A DNA stretch of 64,000 nucleotides from Nitrobacter sp035546855 (lineage in GTDB: Bacteria; Pseudomonadota; Alphaproteobacteria; Rhizobiales; Xanthobacteraceae), in assembly GCA_035546855.1 (NCBI GenBank), contig DASZVY010000018.1:15108-79107 (forward strand), in the 5' to 3' direction. The position numbers were made by a program, and so were the translations under genes. Below, one piece after another: positions 25,625 through 33,862 of this stretch (positions within the stretch are counted from its first letter, which is position 1; every line of letters begins with the position of its first letter). The notes below the pieces were generated by a model. It saw only the letters and a program-made list of their open reading frames with translations. It did no database searches and was not told the DNA's origin.

Positions 25625-26617
25625 TCACCGCAGCAACTCCGCGATCTGCTCCGCTGCCAGCGCCGGCGTGATGCGGCCGTCCGCGACCGCGGCCTCGGTC
25701 GCTTTCACTTTCGAGCGGATCGCAGGATCGGCGCGCAGCCGCGCCTTCAGCCGATCCTCCAGCATCGCCCACATCCATTTCACCTGCTGCCGCCGCCGCC
25801 GCGCGGCGAAATCGCCCGACGCCTGCATCGCCGCGCGGTGATCGAGGATCTTCTGCCAGAGTTCGGCGAGGCCGGTTCCGGCGATTGCCGAATAGGTCAG
25901 CACCGGCGGATGCCAGTGTTCGGAGCGGGGTGCGAGGATATGCAGCGCGCTGCGATATTCCGCCGCTGCACGGTTGGCGCGTTTGACGTTGTCGCCGTCG
26001 GCCTTGTTGACCGCGATCATGTCGGCGAGTTCGACCAGGCCCTTCTTGATGCCCTGCAGTTCGTCGCCGGCGCCCGGCAGCATCAGGGCCAGGAAGAAGT
26101 CGGTCATGTCGCAGACTGCGGTTTCGGACTGGCCGATGCCGACCGTCTCGACCAGCACGACGTCGAAGCCGGCGGCTTCGCACAGCAGCATCGCCTCGCG
26201 CGTCTTCGCGGCGACGCCGCCGAGCGTGCCGGCCGCGGGCGAGGGCCGGATATAGGCGGCATCCGATGACGACAGGCGCGCCATCCGCGTCTTGTCGCCC
26301 AGAATCGAACCGCCGCTGCGCGCCGATGAGGGATCGACCGCCAGCACCGCCACCCTGTGGCCGCGCTCGATCAGGAACATGCCGAGCGCGTCGATGGTGG
26401 TGGACTTGCCGACGCCGGGCGAGCCGGTGATGCCAACGCGGATCGCCTCGCCGGTCGCGGGCAGCAGGTCCTGCACGAGGTCGCGCGCAGTCGCCTGATG
26501 GTCGCCGCGGCGGCTCTCGATCAGGGTGATGGCGCGCGCCAGCGCCGCGCGGTTGCCGGCGCGGATATCGGCGGCGAGCGCGCCGACGTCGGTTGCTTTT
26601 GTTTTCACTTGCGTCAT
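25625..26617 (-). CDS. meaB: MeaB/ArgK-type G-protein chaperone of methylmalonyl-CoA mutase
   Basis: 330 residues from ATG 26617. The P-loop is GITGSPGVGKST, followed by VLAVDPSSARSGGSILGDKTRM, the switch segment VETVGIGQSE and the NKADG guanine motif. MeaB guards and reloads adenosylcobalamin in methylmalonyl-CoA mutase at the cost of GTP. The carboxyl part (ARRRRQQVKWMWAMLEDRL) matches the dimerisation arm. It is the last gene of the minus-strand operon that begins with the mutase large subunit; its start overlaps the DUF3298 stop (ATGA). Confidence 0.93.
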   Translation of the reverse strand: MTQVKTKATDVGALAADIRAGNRAALARAITLIESRRGDHQATARDLVQDLLPATGEAIRVGITGSPGVGKSTTIDALGMFLIERGHRVAVLAVDPSSARSGGSILGDKTRMARLSSSDAAYIRPSPAAGTLGGVAAKTREAMLLCEAAGFDVVLVETVGIGQSETAVCDMTDFFLALMLPGAGDELQGIKKGLVELADMIAVNKADGDNVKRANRAAAEYRSALHILAPRSEHWHPPVLTYSAIAGTGLAELWQKILDHRAAMQASGDFAARRRRQQVKWMWAMLEDRLKARLRADPAIRSKVKATEAAVADGRITPALAAEQIAELLR

Positions 26618-27393
26618 CGTGTTCCGTCGCCGCCGCCCGCCGGCCGCGCACCACCGAAGATGCGGTCGCCTTCCGCCGAAAGATATGGCTTGAGCGAACG
26701 CCACGGCAAGAAGGCGACATACTGGCCTTCTGCATAGGGACCGACCGCGTAGGGCGGATAATGAAAGCTCAGGCCCGCGCTTTTGCCTGCTTCGGTGGAC
26801 GGCGTCAGCGTCACCGCGCCGATCTTGAGCAGATCGGGTTTCAGATCCTTGTACCAGTCGGTGCCTTCCGCCGCCTCGTCGACACCGCGTTTCTTTTTCT
26901 CGGTCTTGAGTGCCGTGATGATGTCCGTCAGCATGAACGACAATGTCGGTCCACCGCTGGCGAGTTCCTTGAAGAAGGGGCGGATGCTGATGCGCTCCCG
27001 CGCCCGCCGATCCCAGATGATGGTGTTGACGTCGGTATTGGGATGCGCGCCATGCGTGTTCATGTAGTCGTCCCGGACAACGCTGACATAGCGCCCGGCG
27101 ACGACGGACCGCACCGTGAAGCGGCGCTCGTAGGTGTAACCGTCAGACGGAAACATATTCGGACCGCTGCGCCTGTCCGCATCAGCCTCCTGCCGTCGCT
27201 TTTCGGCGTAGTGTTTGCCGTCCGCGAGGCAATCGGCCGCGAGCGCCGGATCGGCCTTGATCTTCGTGTCGAGGATAATGCTGACGTCGACGGTTTTGGT
27301 CTTGAGGACGAAGTCGGGATTCGGTGCGGCGAGGGCAGGCAAGCCCGACAGACCAACTACGAGCCCTGCAATGAAAAATCTGGATAGTGTCAT
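26614..27393 (-). CDS. Exported DUF3298/DUF4163 domain protein
   Basis: 259 residues. Signal peptide MTLSRFFIAGLVVGLSGLPALA with cleavage after ALA, then a DUF4163-type segment (YERRFTVRSVVAGRYVSVVRDDYMNTHGAHPN) and a C-terminal DUF3298 part (LSFHYPPYAVGPYAEGQYVAFLPW). This domain pair is found in periplasmic proteins such as RsiV and PdaC homologues. The exact function is unknown. It is embedded in the mutase-meaB operon, overlapping both neighbours by ATGA, although the proteins there are cytoplasmic. Catalytic residues cannot be identified. Confidence 0.82.
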   Translation of the reverse strand: MTLSRFFIAGLVVGLSGLPALAAPNPDFVLKTKTVDVSIILDTKIKADPALAADCLADGKHYAEKRRQEADADRRSGPNMFPSDGYTYERRFTVRSVVAGRYVSVVRDDYMNTHGAHPNTDVNTIIWDRRARERISIRPFFKELASGGPTLSFMLTDIITALKTEKKKRGVDEAAEGTDWYKDLKPDLLKIGAVTLTPSTEAGKSAGLSFHYPPYAVGPYAEGQYVAFLPWRSLKPYLSAEGDRIFGGARPAGGGDGTR

Positions 27394-27737
27394 GAGCCGG
27401 ATCGTTGCTGCATCTGATTTTCGGCAAAGGCCCTAAGCGCGGGAAGATCATCCTGGAGGACATCCCATACCAGTTCAGGCCGTGTCGCATGGTATGCGTG
27501 GCGAAGGACATTTCCGAAGTCGATAACTGTTCGCCAGTCGATTTCCGGAGCGGCGGCCTCGATCTCGTCGGAGGGTCGTCGCGAAGCTTCGCAAACGGTC
27601 TCAAGCATCCGCTCGGTCGCCATTCTGGTGATGCGATCAGAAACGAAGTCCGCCAGGGTTCGTCCGTTACACAGGGCTTCAATCTCGGCAATCGCTTCGA
27701 GAATGTCGCGAAGTCGATCGCTTTGGGTCGGCGGCAT
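27390..27737 (-). CDS. hepT: HepT-like toxin (DUF86 HEPN ribonuclease)
   Basis: 115 residues, all helical, as expected for HEPN toxins. The motif is NVLRHAYHATRPELVW: H80 and Y82 fit the His-x-Tyr of the HepT RX4HXY motif, but the canonical Arg position holds G75 and an Arg (R79) directly precedes the His. This variant occurs in a DUF86 subgroup, so activity is not assured. HepT toxins cut RNA, and the partner MntA blocks them by adding AMP to the motif Tyr. The MntA gene ends at 27738, immediately before this start (TGA then ATG). Its own stop overlaps the DUF3298 start by ATGA. Confidence 0.85.
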   Translation of the reverse strand: MPPTQSDRLRDILEAIAEIEALCNGRTLADFVSDRITRMATERMLETVCEASRRPSDEIEAAAPEIDWRTVIDFGNVLRHAYHATRPELVWDVLQDDLPALRAFAENQMQQRSGS

Positions 27738-28034
27738 TCAGAAAACCTCTATCAGGTCGTCCACGATCCGCTCTGCGACCCGCGGTCGGAGAGAGTCCTT
27801 CATGGATGCCTGTGCCGTTAATCCGGTGGCGTCTTCGATGATGTGCTGGACGCCCACCAGATTGTGGAACGTGAACGACGCTTCAGCCGGAACGTCCAGC
27901 AAAACATCGATATCGCTATCTGGACGATGATCTCCTCGCGCTCGCGATCCGAAGAGCCAAAGTTTCCGGACACCTTGTGCCCGGATTGCTCGCTCGTTGC
28001 CGCGAATGGTCGCGATGATCTCCTTGCGTGTCAT
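27738..28034 (-). CDS. mntA: MntA-like minimal nucleotidyltransferase antitoxin
   Basis: 98 residues. The nucleotidyltransferase signature GSRARGDHRPDSDIDVLL contains G29-S30 and D41-x-D43, ten residues apart, the pattern of the MNT superfamily. It probably AMPylates the HepT partner encoded directly downstream, acting as an enzyme-type antitoxin in the cytoplasm. It starts 11 bases after the stop of the methylmalonyl-CoA mutase large subunit gene, so the pair is driven from the mutase promoter unless it has its own within the mutase gene. The second metal-binding carboxylate further on is not clear. Confidence 0.88.
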   Translation of the reverse strand: MTRKEIIATIRGNERAIRAQGVRKLWLFGSRARGDHRPDSDIDVLLDVPAEASFTFHNLVGVQHIIEDATGLTAQASMKDSLRPRVAERIVDDLIEVF

Positions 28035-28045
28035 GCGCCTGCCTG

Positions 28046-30205
28046 CTATTCCGCCGCCTCGCTGGAGTGGCCGAGCCGCGCGTTGAGTTTGCGGATCAAC
28101 TCCTCGGCGGCGTCGGAGATAACGGTGCCGGGCGGGAAGATCGCTGCGGCGCCGGCCTTATAGAGTGCGTCATAATCCTGCGGCGGCACCACGCCGCCGA
28201 CGATGATCATGATGTCCTCGCGGCCCTGCTTCTTCAGCGCGGCCTTCAACTCCGGCACGGCGGTCAGGTGAGCCGCGGCGAGCGACGAGACGCCGAGAAT
28301 GTGCACGTCGTTTTCGACCGCCTGCCGCGCGGCCTCCTCGGCGGTCGCGAACAGCGGCCCGATATCGACGTCGAAGCCGACGTCGGCGAAGGCCGAGGCG
28401 ATCACCTTCTGGCCGCGGTCGTGGCCGTCCTGCCCGATCTTGGCGACGAGAATGCGCGGCCTGCGGCCCTCGGCGTCCTCGAACGCTTCGATCAGTGCTT
28501 CCACCTTGGCGATACTGCCCGACATCGCGTTCACCTCCCGCTTGTAGACGCCGGTGATCGACTTGATCTCGGCGCGGTGACGGCCGAACACCTTCTCCAT
28601 CGCATCGGAGATTTCGCCGACGGTGGCCTTGGCGCGCGCGGCGTCGATGGCGAGCGCGAGCAGGTTGCCTTCGCCGGTTTCCGCGCTCTTGGTCAGCGCC
28701 GCCAGCGCCGCCGTCACGTCGGTTTCGCTGCGCTCGCCGCGAAGTCTCTTGAGCTTGTCGATCTGCAGCCGCCGCACGGTGGTGTTGTCCACCTTCAGCA
28801 CGTCGATGGCCGCTTCGCTTTCGGGCTTGAACTTGTTGACGCCGATCACCGACTGCTGTCCGGCATCGATGCGCGCCTGCGTCTTGGCCGAGGCTTCCTC
28901 GATGCGCAGTTTTGGCACGCCGGCCTCGATGGCTTTCGCCATGCCGCCGAGTTCCTCGACTTCCTGGATGTGACCCCACGCCTTGGCCGCGAGGTCGCGG
29001 GTCAGCCGCTCGACGTAATACGAGCCGCCCCAGGGATCGATGATGCGGGTGGTGCCGCTTTCCTGCTGCAGGAACAGTTGCGTGTTGCGCGCGATGCGCG
29101 CGGAGAAGTCGGTCGGCAGCGCTAAGGCCTCGTCGAGCGCATTGGTGTGCAGCGATTGCGTATGTCCCTGCGTCGCCGCCATCGCCTCGATGGTGGTGCG
29201 CATCACGTTGTTGAACACGTCCTGCGCGGTCAGGGACCAGCCCGAGGTCTGGCAATGTGTTCGCAGCGAAAGCGAGCGCGGATCCCTTGGGTTGAACGAC
29301 TTCAGAAGCTTCGCCCAGAGCAGCCGCGCGGCGCGCATCTTGGCGACTTCCATGAAGAAGTTCATCCCGATCGCCCAGAAAAACGACAGACGCGGCGCGA
29401 AGCGGTCCACATCGAGGCCCGCCTTGATGCCGGCGCGCAGATATTCGACGCCGTCGGCCAGCGTATAGGCGAGTTCGAGATCCTGCGTCGCGCCGGCCTC
29501 CTGCATGTGGTAGCCGGAGATCGAGATGGAATTGAACTTCGGCATCCGCTGCGACGTGTAGGCGAAGATATCGGAGATGATCCGCATCGAAGGCGCCGGC
29601 GGATAGATGTAGGTATTGCGCACCATGAACTCTTTCAGAATATCGTTCTGAATGGTGCCCGACAGTTTTTCCGGCGGAACGCCTTGCTCCTCGGCTGCGA
29701 CCACGAACAGCGCAAGGATCGGCAGCACCGCGCCGTTCATGGTCATCGACACGCTCATCTGGTCGAGCGGGATGCCGGCGAACAACGTGCGCATGTCGTA
29801 GATGGAGTCGATCGCGACTCCGGCCATGCCCACATCGCCGGAGACGCGCGGATGATCGGAGTCGTAGCCGCGATGGGTGGCGAGATCAAAGGCGACCGAG
29901 AGGCCCTTCTGGCCGGCCGCGAGGTTGCGGCGATAGAACGCGTTGGAATCCTCCGCCGTGGAGAACCCGGCGTACTGCCGGACGGTCCATGGCTGGTTGA
30001 CGTACATGGTGGGGTAGGGGCCGCGCAGGAACGGCGCGATGCCCGGCCACGTGTCGAGGAAGTCGATGCCGTTGAGGTCGGCTTCGTTGTAGCCAGGCTT
30101 CACCGGGATGCCTTCCGGTGTCAGCCACGGCTCCGCGTTGCCGCCGGCGGCAGGCGTGGCGACCGGCTCGAAGGCGATGTCAGCGAAGCTGGGTATCCGG
30201 GTCAT
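28046..30205 (-). CDS. mutB: Methylmalonyl-CoA mutase large (catalytic) subunit
   Basis: 719 residues, standard length. It converts (R)-methylmalonyl-CoA to succinyl-CoA using adenosylcobalamin, the last step of propionyl-CoA use. The N-terminal barrel holds TMYVNQPWTVRQYAGFSTAEDSNAFYRR in order, the RIARNTQLFLQQESG segment and the DPWGGSYYVE motif. The C-terminal cobalamin domain has DGHDRG in KIGQDGHDRGQKVI, giving the cobalt-binding His. GGAGG at 30216-30220 (minus strand) precedes ATG 30205, right beside a palindromic repeat. It starts a five-gene run with mntA, hepT, the DUF3298 gene and meaB. Confidence 0.97.
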   Translation of the reverse strand: MTRIPSFADIAFEPVATPAAGGNAEPWLTPEGIPVKPGYNEADLNGIDFLDTWPGIAPFLRGPYPTMYVNQPWTVRQYAGFSTAEDSNAFYRRNLAAGQKGLSVAFDLATHRGYDSDHPRVSGDVGMAGVAIDSIYDMRTLFAGIPLDQMSVSMTMNGAVLPILALFVVAAEEQGVPPEKLSGTIQNDILKEFMVRNTYIYPPAPSMRIISDIFAYTSQRMPKFNSISISGYHMQEAGATQDLELAYTLADGVEYLRAGIKAGLDVDRFAPRLSFFWAIGMNFFMEVAKMRAARLLWAKLLKSFNPRDPRSLSLRTHCQTSGWSLTAQDVFNNVMRTTIEAMAATQGHTQSLHTNALDEALALPTDFSARIARNTQLFLQQESGTTRIIDPWGGSYYVERLTRDLAAKAWGHIQEVEELGGMAKAIEAGVPKLRIEEASAKTQARIDAGQQSVIGVNKFKPESEAAIDVLKVDNTTVRRLQIDKLKRLRGERSETDVTAALAALTKSAETGEGNLLALAIDAARAKATVGEISDAMEKVFGRHRAEIKSITGVYKREVNAMSGSIAKVEALIEAFEDAEGRRPRILVAKIGQDGHDRGQKVIASAFADVGFDVDIGPLFATAEEAARQAVENDVHILGVSSLAAAHLTAVPELKAALKKQGREDIMIIVGGVVPPQDYDALYKAGAAAIFPPGTVISDAAEELIRKLNARLGHSSEAAE

Positions 30206-30220
30206 CGTTGTTTTACCTCC

Positions 30221-30342
30221 GTCATCCTTCGAGGCACGCCAGCGCGATGCAAGAGCATCGCAGGGCTCGCTCCTCAGGATGACGCGCTATACCCTTTATC
30301 GTCATCCTGAGGAGCGCGCTCTTGCGCGCCTCGAAGGATGAC
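30221..30342. repeat. Two head-to-head palindromic repeat units (family C)
   Basis: The unit gtcatccttcgaggc...gctcctcaggatgac at 30221-30283 is followed by an inverted relative gtcatcctgaggagcgc...gcctcgaaggatgac at 30301-30342. The outer edges are inverted copies of gtcatccttcgaggc. The element separates mutB from the upstream GFA gene and ends next to the mutB ribosome binding site. Confidence 0.8.
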
Positions 30343-30384
30343 AAGGATACGAAACGCGTCGATGATATCATAGCTTTGTTCGCC

Positions 30385-30849
30385 TCAATCATGGTCCAGA
30401 TGCTGATGGCTGACGATGGTGGCGATCATCTCCGGCCCGTAGTTCTGCAGCGTGGTCTGGCTCGGCAGGTTGACGATGGTCGCGACCCAGCCGAGCCGGG
30501 ATTCGGTTCCATACTGCCGTGTGGGCACCACCCGATCGGGCCGGTCGAAGGTTCCGGTCATGATCTCGATGCGCGGGCCGTCGATCCGGCCGAAACTCAA
30601 CGGCGTGCCGCAGGCTGCGCAAAAACCGCGCTCGGCGATCGACGAGGAGCGGAACGTTGCAGGCGTACCCTTGGTCCAGCGGACGTCGTTTCGGTCGAAA
30701 TCCGCAAAGGACGCGAACGGCGCCCCCGCGGCCTTCTGACACATCCGGCAGTGGCAGATGCTGATCCGCTGCGGCGACGCCGCCGTCGCAAAGCGGATCG
30801 CACCGCATTGGCAGCCGCCGGTCAGCGTCGGTTTCGCCGCATCGGTCAT
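30385..30849 (-). CDS. GFA/CENP-V domain zinc protein
   Basis: 154 residues. The cysteine pattern is GGCQCGAIRF (C13, C15) then CHCRMCQKAAGAPF and a late CAACGTPLSF, the GFA/DUF636 zinc site order. Members include glutathione-dependent formaldehyde-activating enzyme, but many relatives have no shown activity and this one may be just a zinc-binding protein. Its start overlaps the mutA stop by ATGA (30846-30849), so it is the second gene of the mutA transcript. Function within propionate metabolism is not evident. Confidence 0.85.
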   Translation of the reverse strand: MTDAAKPTLTGGCQCGAIRFATAASPQRISICHCRMCQKAAGAPFASFADFDRNDVRWTKGTPATFRSSSIAERGFCAACGTPLSFGRIDGPRIEIMTGTFDRPDRVVPTRQYGTESRLGWVATIVNLPSQTTLQNYGPEMIATIVSHQHLDHD

Positions 30850-32819
30850 GTCTGCTCCAGCCGCTGCCAGGCGGCATTCAGCATCGCGACGGCATCCCCG
30901 CCGGCGAAAATGAAATCCTGCACGCCGGCGGCCCGGAACGCGGCTTCGTGTTCGCCGGGCCGCCCCGCCAGATAGATATGCTTGATGCCCGCGGCGTGAA
31001 GGGCCTTTGCCGCCGCTGCGGCCTGTTCGCCATAGACCTTGTCCGACGAACAGAGGCAGACGAGGGCTCGCTCCCTCTCCCCGCCAGCGGGGAGAGGGGT
31101 GGGGTGAGGGGCTCTTGCGCCGGATGCTTGCCCCTCACCCGGATTGCTGCGCAATCCGACCTCTCCCCGCTGGCGGGGAGAGGTAAAGAAAACTTCGATT
31201 TCAGCAAGCGAGGAATCGATCGCCTCGATCCCGCCGGTCTCAAAAAAGCTTCTCGCAAATGTCGCGCGCGCGGTGAAATCGGCGGGCGTGCCAAGATTGG
31301 CGAGGAACACTTTTGGCCGTGCGCCGGTGGCCTTGAGCATAGCGTCGGACCGGTCGCGCAATTTTTCAAAAGGTGCGGCGAGACGGATCGGCTGGAGCAC
31401 ATCGAATGTGATGCTCGCCTCGCCGTAGGGGGCGGGCGCGACCAATTTGGCATCGAGCACCTCGGCCGGCTTCTCGTGCAGGTTGGGAAACTCGCTGGCG
31501 CCGGTCAGCACGTCGCGGCGCTTTGCGACGTTGGCCTCGCGCGCCGCACGGGTAGCGGTCACTTTGGCCTGGATCAGGTTCTGCTCCAGCGCGGCGAACA
31601 CGCCGCCGGCCTTGTCGATGGCCTGAAACTGCGCCCATGCAGTATCGCACAACTCGCGCGTCAAGGCCTCGATGCCGCCGGAGCCGGCGGCGGGATCGGA
31701 CACTTTGGCCAGGTTGGACTCTTCCAGCAGGATCAGTTGCGTGTTGCGTGCCACTCGCCGCGCAAACGCATCCGGCAAACCGAGCGCCAGGGTATGCGGC
31801 AACACGGTGATGCTGTTGGCGCCCCCAAGCCCCGCCGAGAAGGTGGCGATGGTCGCCCGCAGCATGTTCACGTAGGGGTCGCGCTGCGTCAGCATGCGCC
31901 ACGCGGTTTCGGCGGCGATGAAGAGCGGTTGGGGTGTGAGGCCGCAAGCCTGCTCGATCCGCGCCCACAAGAGCCGCAGCGCGCGGAATTTCGCAAGCGT
32001 CAGGAACTGGTCGGCATCGGCGCTGAGCCGCGTGGAGATCATGCCGCGGGCGGCATCGAGCGGAATGCCGGCGCTTTCGAGCGCGCGGAGATAATCGACC
32101 GCGCTTGCCAACGCGAAGGCAAGCTCCTGCGCTTCCGAGCCGCCGGCGTCATGGATCACCCGGCCGTCGGCGGCGATGAAGGGCCCCTTGAAGCCGGCGT
32201 CCGCGAGGCTCTTCGCCTCGCCGCCCACGGCCGCCGCGATCTGCGGCCACGCATGGGGACTCGATCCCCCCACCGCGCAGGCCCCGAGCGGATCGAGGCC
32301 GAAGCGGATGTCGCACGTCGCCGGATCGAGGCCCTTGCCCTTGACGTAATCGGCGAGATGGGTCGCGGCTGTCCGCGACTGCGGTCCAATCTGCAACTCG
32401 ATGGAAATTCCCGCATCGAGGAAAATGCCGTCCAGCACTCTGGCGATGGCGTCCGCGGTCGGAGCAAGCCCAAAGCCGCGCGCGCCGTTGGCGCCGGCGA
32501 ACACCAGCGTCAGCCCCGCGGCGCCATTTTCGAGATCGTGCAACGCCTGCGCGTTGGCCTGCGCGGCATCGGGATGATCGATCCGCTGCATGATCCGCCA
32601 GGGCGCCGCGGCGGCGCGGCCGCCGATCGCGCGCGCGTCCCGCGCGCGGGTGTAGATCGGTTCGATCCTGAGGCCGTCGTAGGTCTTGCCGACCAGCTTC
32701 TCGAACGGCGCGCCTTTCAGCACGCCGTCGACCAGCTTGCGCCAGTCGTCCCGGGTTGCGGCGGGAAAGTCGGCGGCAAGGGTCAGGTCGGAAGCGGCAT
32801 CGTTCGGAGTGGTGGACAT
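30846..32819 (-). CDS. mutA: Methylmalonyl-CoA mutase small subunit with in-frame repeat insertion
   Basis: 657 residues from ATG 32819. The sequence carries ATRDDWRKLVDGVLKGAPFEKL at the amino end, PWRIMQRIDH and an RVARNTQLILLEESNL segment. The C-terminal cobalamin-like half lacks DxHxxG, as in noncatalytic MutA subunits. Residues about 546-584 (FFTSPRQRGEVGLRSNPGEG...PLPAGGERE) are encoded by a 117-bp palindromic repeat inserted in frame, followed by ALVCLCSSDKVYGEQ, which resumes the family sequence. The partner gene mutB is downstream of the GFA gene in the same direction. Whether the insert is tolerated as a surface loop is not known. Confidence 0.93.
   Translation of the reverse strand: MSTTPNDAASDLTLAADFPAATRDDWRKLVDGVLKGAPFEKLVGKTYDGLRIEPIYTRARDARAIGGRAAAAPWRIMQRIDHPDAAQANAQALHDLENGAAGLTLVFAGANGARGFGLAPTADAIARVLDGIFLDAGISIELQIGPQSRTAATHLADYVKGKGLDPATCDIRFGLDPLGACAVGGSSPHAWPQIAAAVGGEAKSLADAGFKGPFIAADGRVIHDAGGSEAQELAFALASAVDYLRALESAGIPLDAARGMISTRLSADADQFLTLAKFRALRLLWARIEQACGLTPQPLFIAAETAWRMLTQRDPYVNMLRATIATFSAGLGGANSITVLPHTLALGLPDAFARRVARNTQLILLEESNLAKVSDPAAGSGGIEALTRELCDTAWAQFQAIDKAGGVFAALEQNLIQAKVTATRAAREANVAKRRDVLTGASEFPNLHEKPAEVLDAKLVAPAPYGEASITFDVLQPIRLAAPFEKLRDRSDAMLKATGARPKVFLANLGTPADFTARATFARSFFETGGIEAIDSSLAEIEVFFTSPRQRGEVGLRSNPGEGQASGARAPHPTPLPAGGERERALVCLCSSDKVYGEQAAAAAKALHAAGIKHIYLAGRPGEHEAAFRAAGVQDFIFAGGDAVAMLNAAWQRLEQT
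31068..31184. repeat. Palindromic repeat element (family D) inside mutA
   Basis: Two hairpins: ccctctccccgccagcgggg (31073 on) and cctctccccgctggcggg (31160 on), themselves inverted to each other, with ggattgctgcgcaatcc between them. Total about 117 bp, a multiple of three, with no stop codon in the mutA frame. Such elements are usually intergenic in this bacterial family. Confidence 0.8.
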
Positions 32820-32897
32820 TCGGGCGTTCGTTTCCTGACAGCGGTATGGGTTGTTGGCGGCAAAATGCCATGGGGCGGCGGCCAAGCCAAACGGTTG

Positions 32898-32933
32898 TTT
32901 GCAGTGCAGACCCGCAAACGGATGTGCAAAAAA
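32898..32933. promoter_or_regulatory. TTTGC/GCAAA cluster upstream of mutA, possible operator
   Basis: Plus-strand sequence includes tttgcagtgcaga, then cgcaaacg and gtgcaaa, about 80 bases upstream of the mutA start. As I recall, acyl-CoA-responsive regulators of propionyl-CoA genes (PccR/ScfR type) bind TTTGC/GCAAA repeats. The match is loose. Confidence 0.3.
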
Positions 32934-32999
32934 GCTCCCAGGCGAGCCAACGCGTCTGCCTTGGATTTGCCGCAACGTGGGCGCGGGTGGATTTTGGCG

Positions 33000-33491
33000 T
33001 CAGTCGAGGTCGGGCAGCCGTTCGATTCCGGCGGTGGCGACGGCGGCAAGGGCGTCCGAGACCTTGCGCCCGCCGATCAGCCGGTCCGGGACGATCTCCG
33101 CGAGCGGAACCAGCACGAAAGCACGTTCGAACAGCCGCGGATGCGGCAGCGTCAATTCCGGCTTGTCGAGCTTGACATCGTCATAGGCGATCAGGTCGAG
33201 GTCGAGCGTGCGCGGACCCCAGCGCGTCTCCTTCGCGCGGTCGCGGCCGAATTTCTTTTCGATCTTGTGCAGCGTGAACAGCAGCGCGTGCGGATCCAGC
33301 GCGGTATCGATCTCGATGCAGGCGTTGACGAAGCGGTCCTGCTTCTCCTCGCCCCACGGCGGGGTTGCATAGTCGGATGAACGCGCGATCAGCGCCGCCT
33401 GGGTCATGCCACAGATATTGGCGATGGCTTTCCCGAATGTCGCGCGGACGTCGCCGACATTGCCGCCCAACGCGATCAGGACGCTGGCCAT
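33000..33491 (-). CDS. folK: 6-hydroxymethyl-7,8-dihydropterin pyrophosphokinase
   Basis: 163 residues. It transfers pyrophosphate from ATP to the pterin in folate synthesis. The signature segments ALGGNVGDVRATF, YATPPWGEEKQDRFVNACIEI and RWGPRTLDLDLIAYDD are all present, the last carrying the magnesium-binding aspartates. The start overlaps the folB stop by one base (TAATG). It is the third gene of folP-folB-folK. Confidence 0.96.
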   Translation of the reverse strand: MASVLIALGGNVGDVRATFGKAIANICGMTQAALIARSSDYATPPWGEEKQDRFVNACIEIDTALDPHALLFTLHKIEKKFGRDRAKETRWGPRTLDLDLIAYDDVKLDKPELTLPHPRLFERAFVLVPLAEIVPDRLIGGRKVSDALAAVATAGIERLPDLD

Positions 33492-33856
33492 TAGAGTCGG
33501 CTACGGGTGATGATGACGCCGACGTCGTCGAAGATCGCGGCGATCGGCGCATGCGGCTTGTGCACGGTGACCTTCACGGTATCGACCCGGGGAAATCCGT
33601 CGAGAACCGCATCGGCCACGGCACCGGCCGCTCGCTCCAGCAGTTTATAGTTGGTATCCTTAAAGGCGGCGGTCGCGATCGCCACCACGTTGGAATAGGA
33701 CACGGTGTCGGACAGCCGGTCGGTGCGGGCCGATTCCGACAGATCGGCGAACAGGTCGAGGTCGATGACGAAACGCTGGCCGACCTCGGTTTCGTGCTCC
33801 ATGACGCCGTGCCGGGCATGGATCACAACGCCGCGGATGAAGATGGTGTCAGTCAT
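33491..33856 (-). CDS. folB: Dihydroneopterin aldolase
   Basis: 121 residues. It cleaves 7,8-dihydroneopterin to 6-hydroxymethyl-7,8-dihydropterin and glycolaldehyde. The family opening (IFIRGVVIHARHGVMEHETEVGQRFVIDLDL) and the TVKVTVHKPHAPI segment with the catalytic Lys and the pterin site Glu in ERAAGAVADA region are visible. Octameric in homologues. It lies six bases after folP and overlaps folK by one base. Confidence 0.95.
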   Translation of the reverse strand: MTDTIFIRGVVIHARHGVMEHETEVGQRFVIDLDLFADLSESARTDRLSDTVSYSNVVAIATAAFKDTNYKLLERAAGAVADAVLDGFPRVDTVKVTVHKPHAPIAAIFDDVGVIITRSRL

Positions 33857-33862
33857 CGTCGA

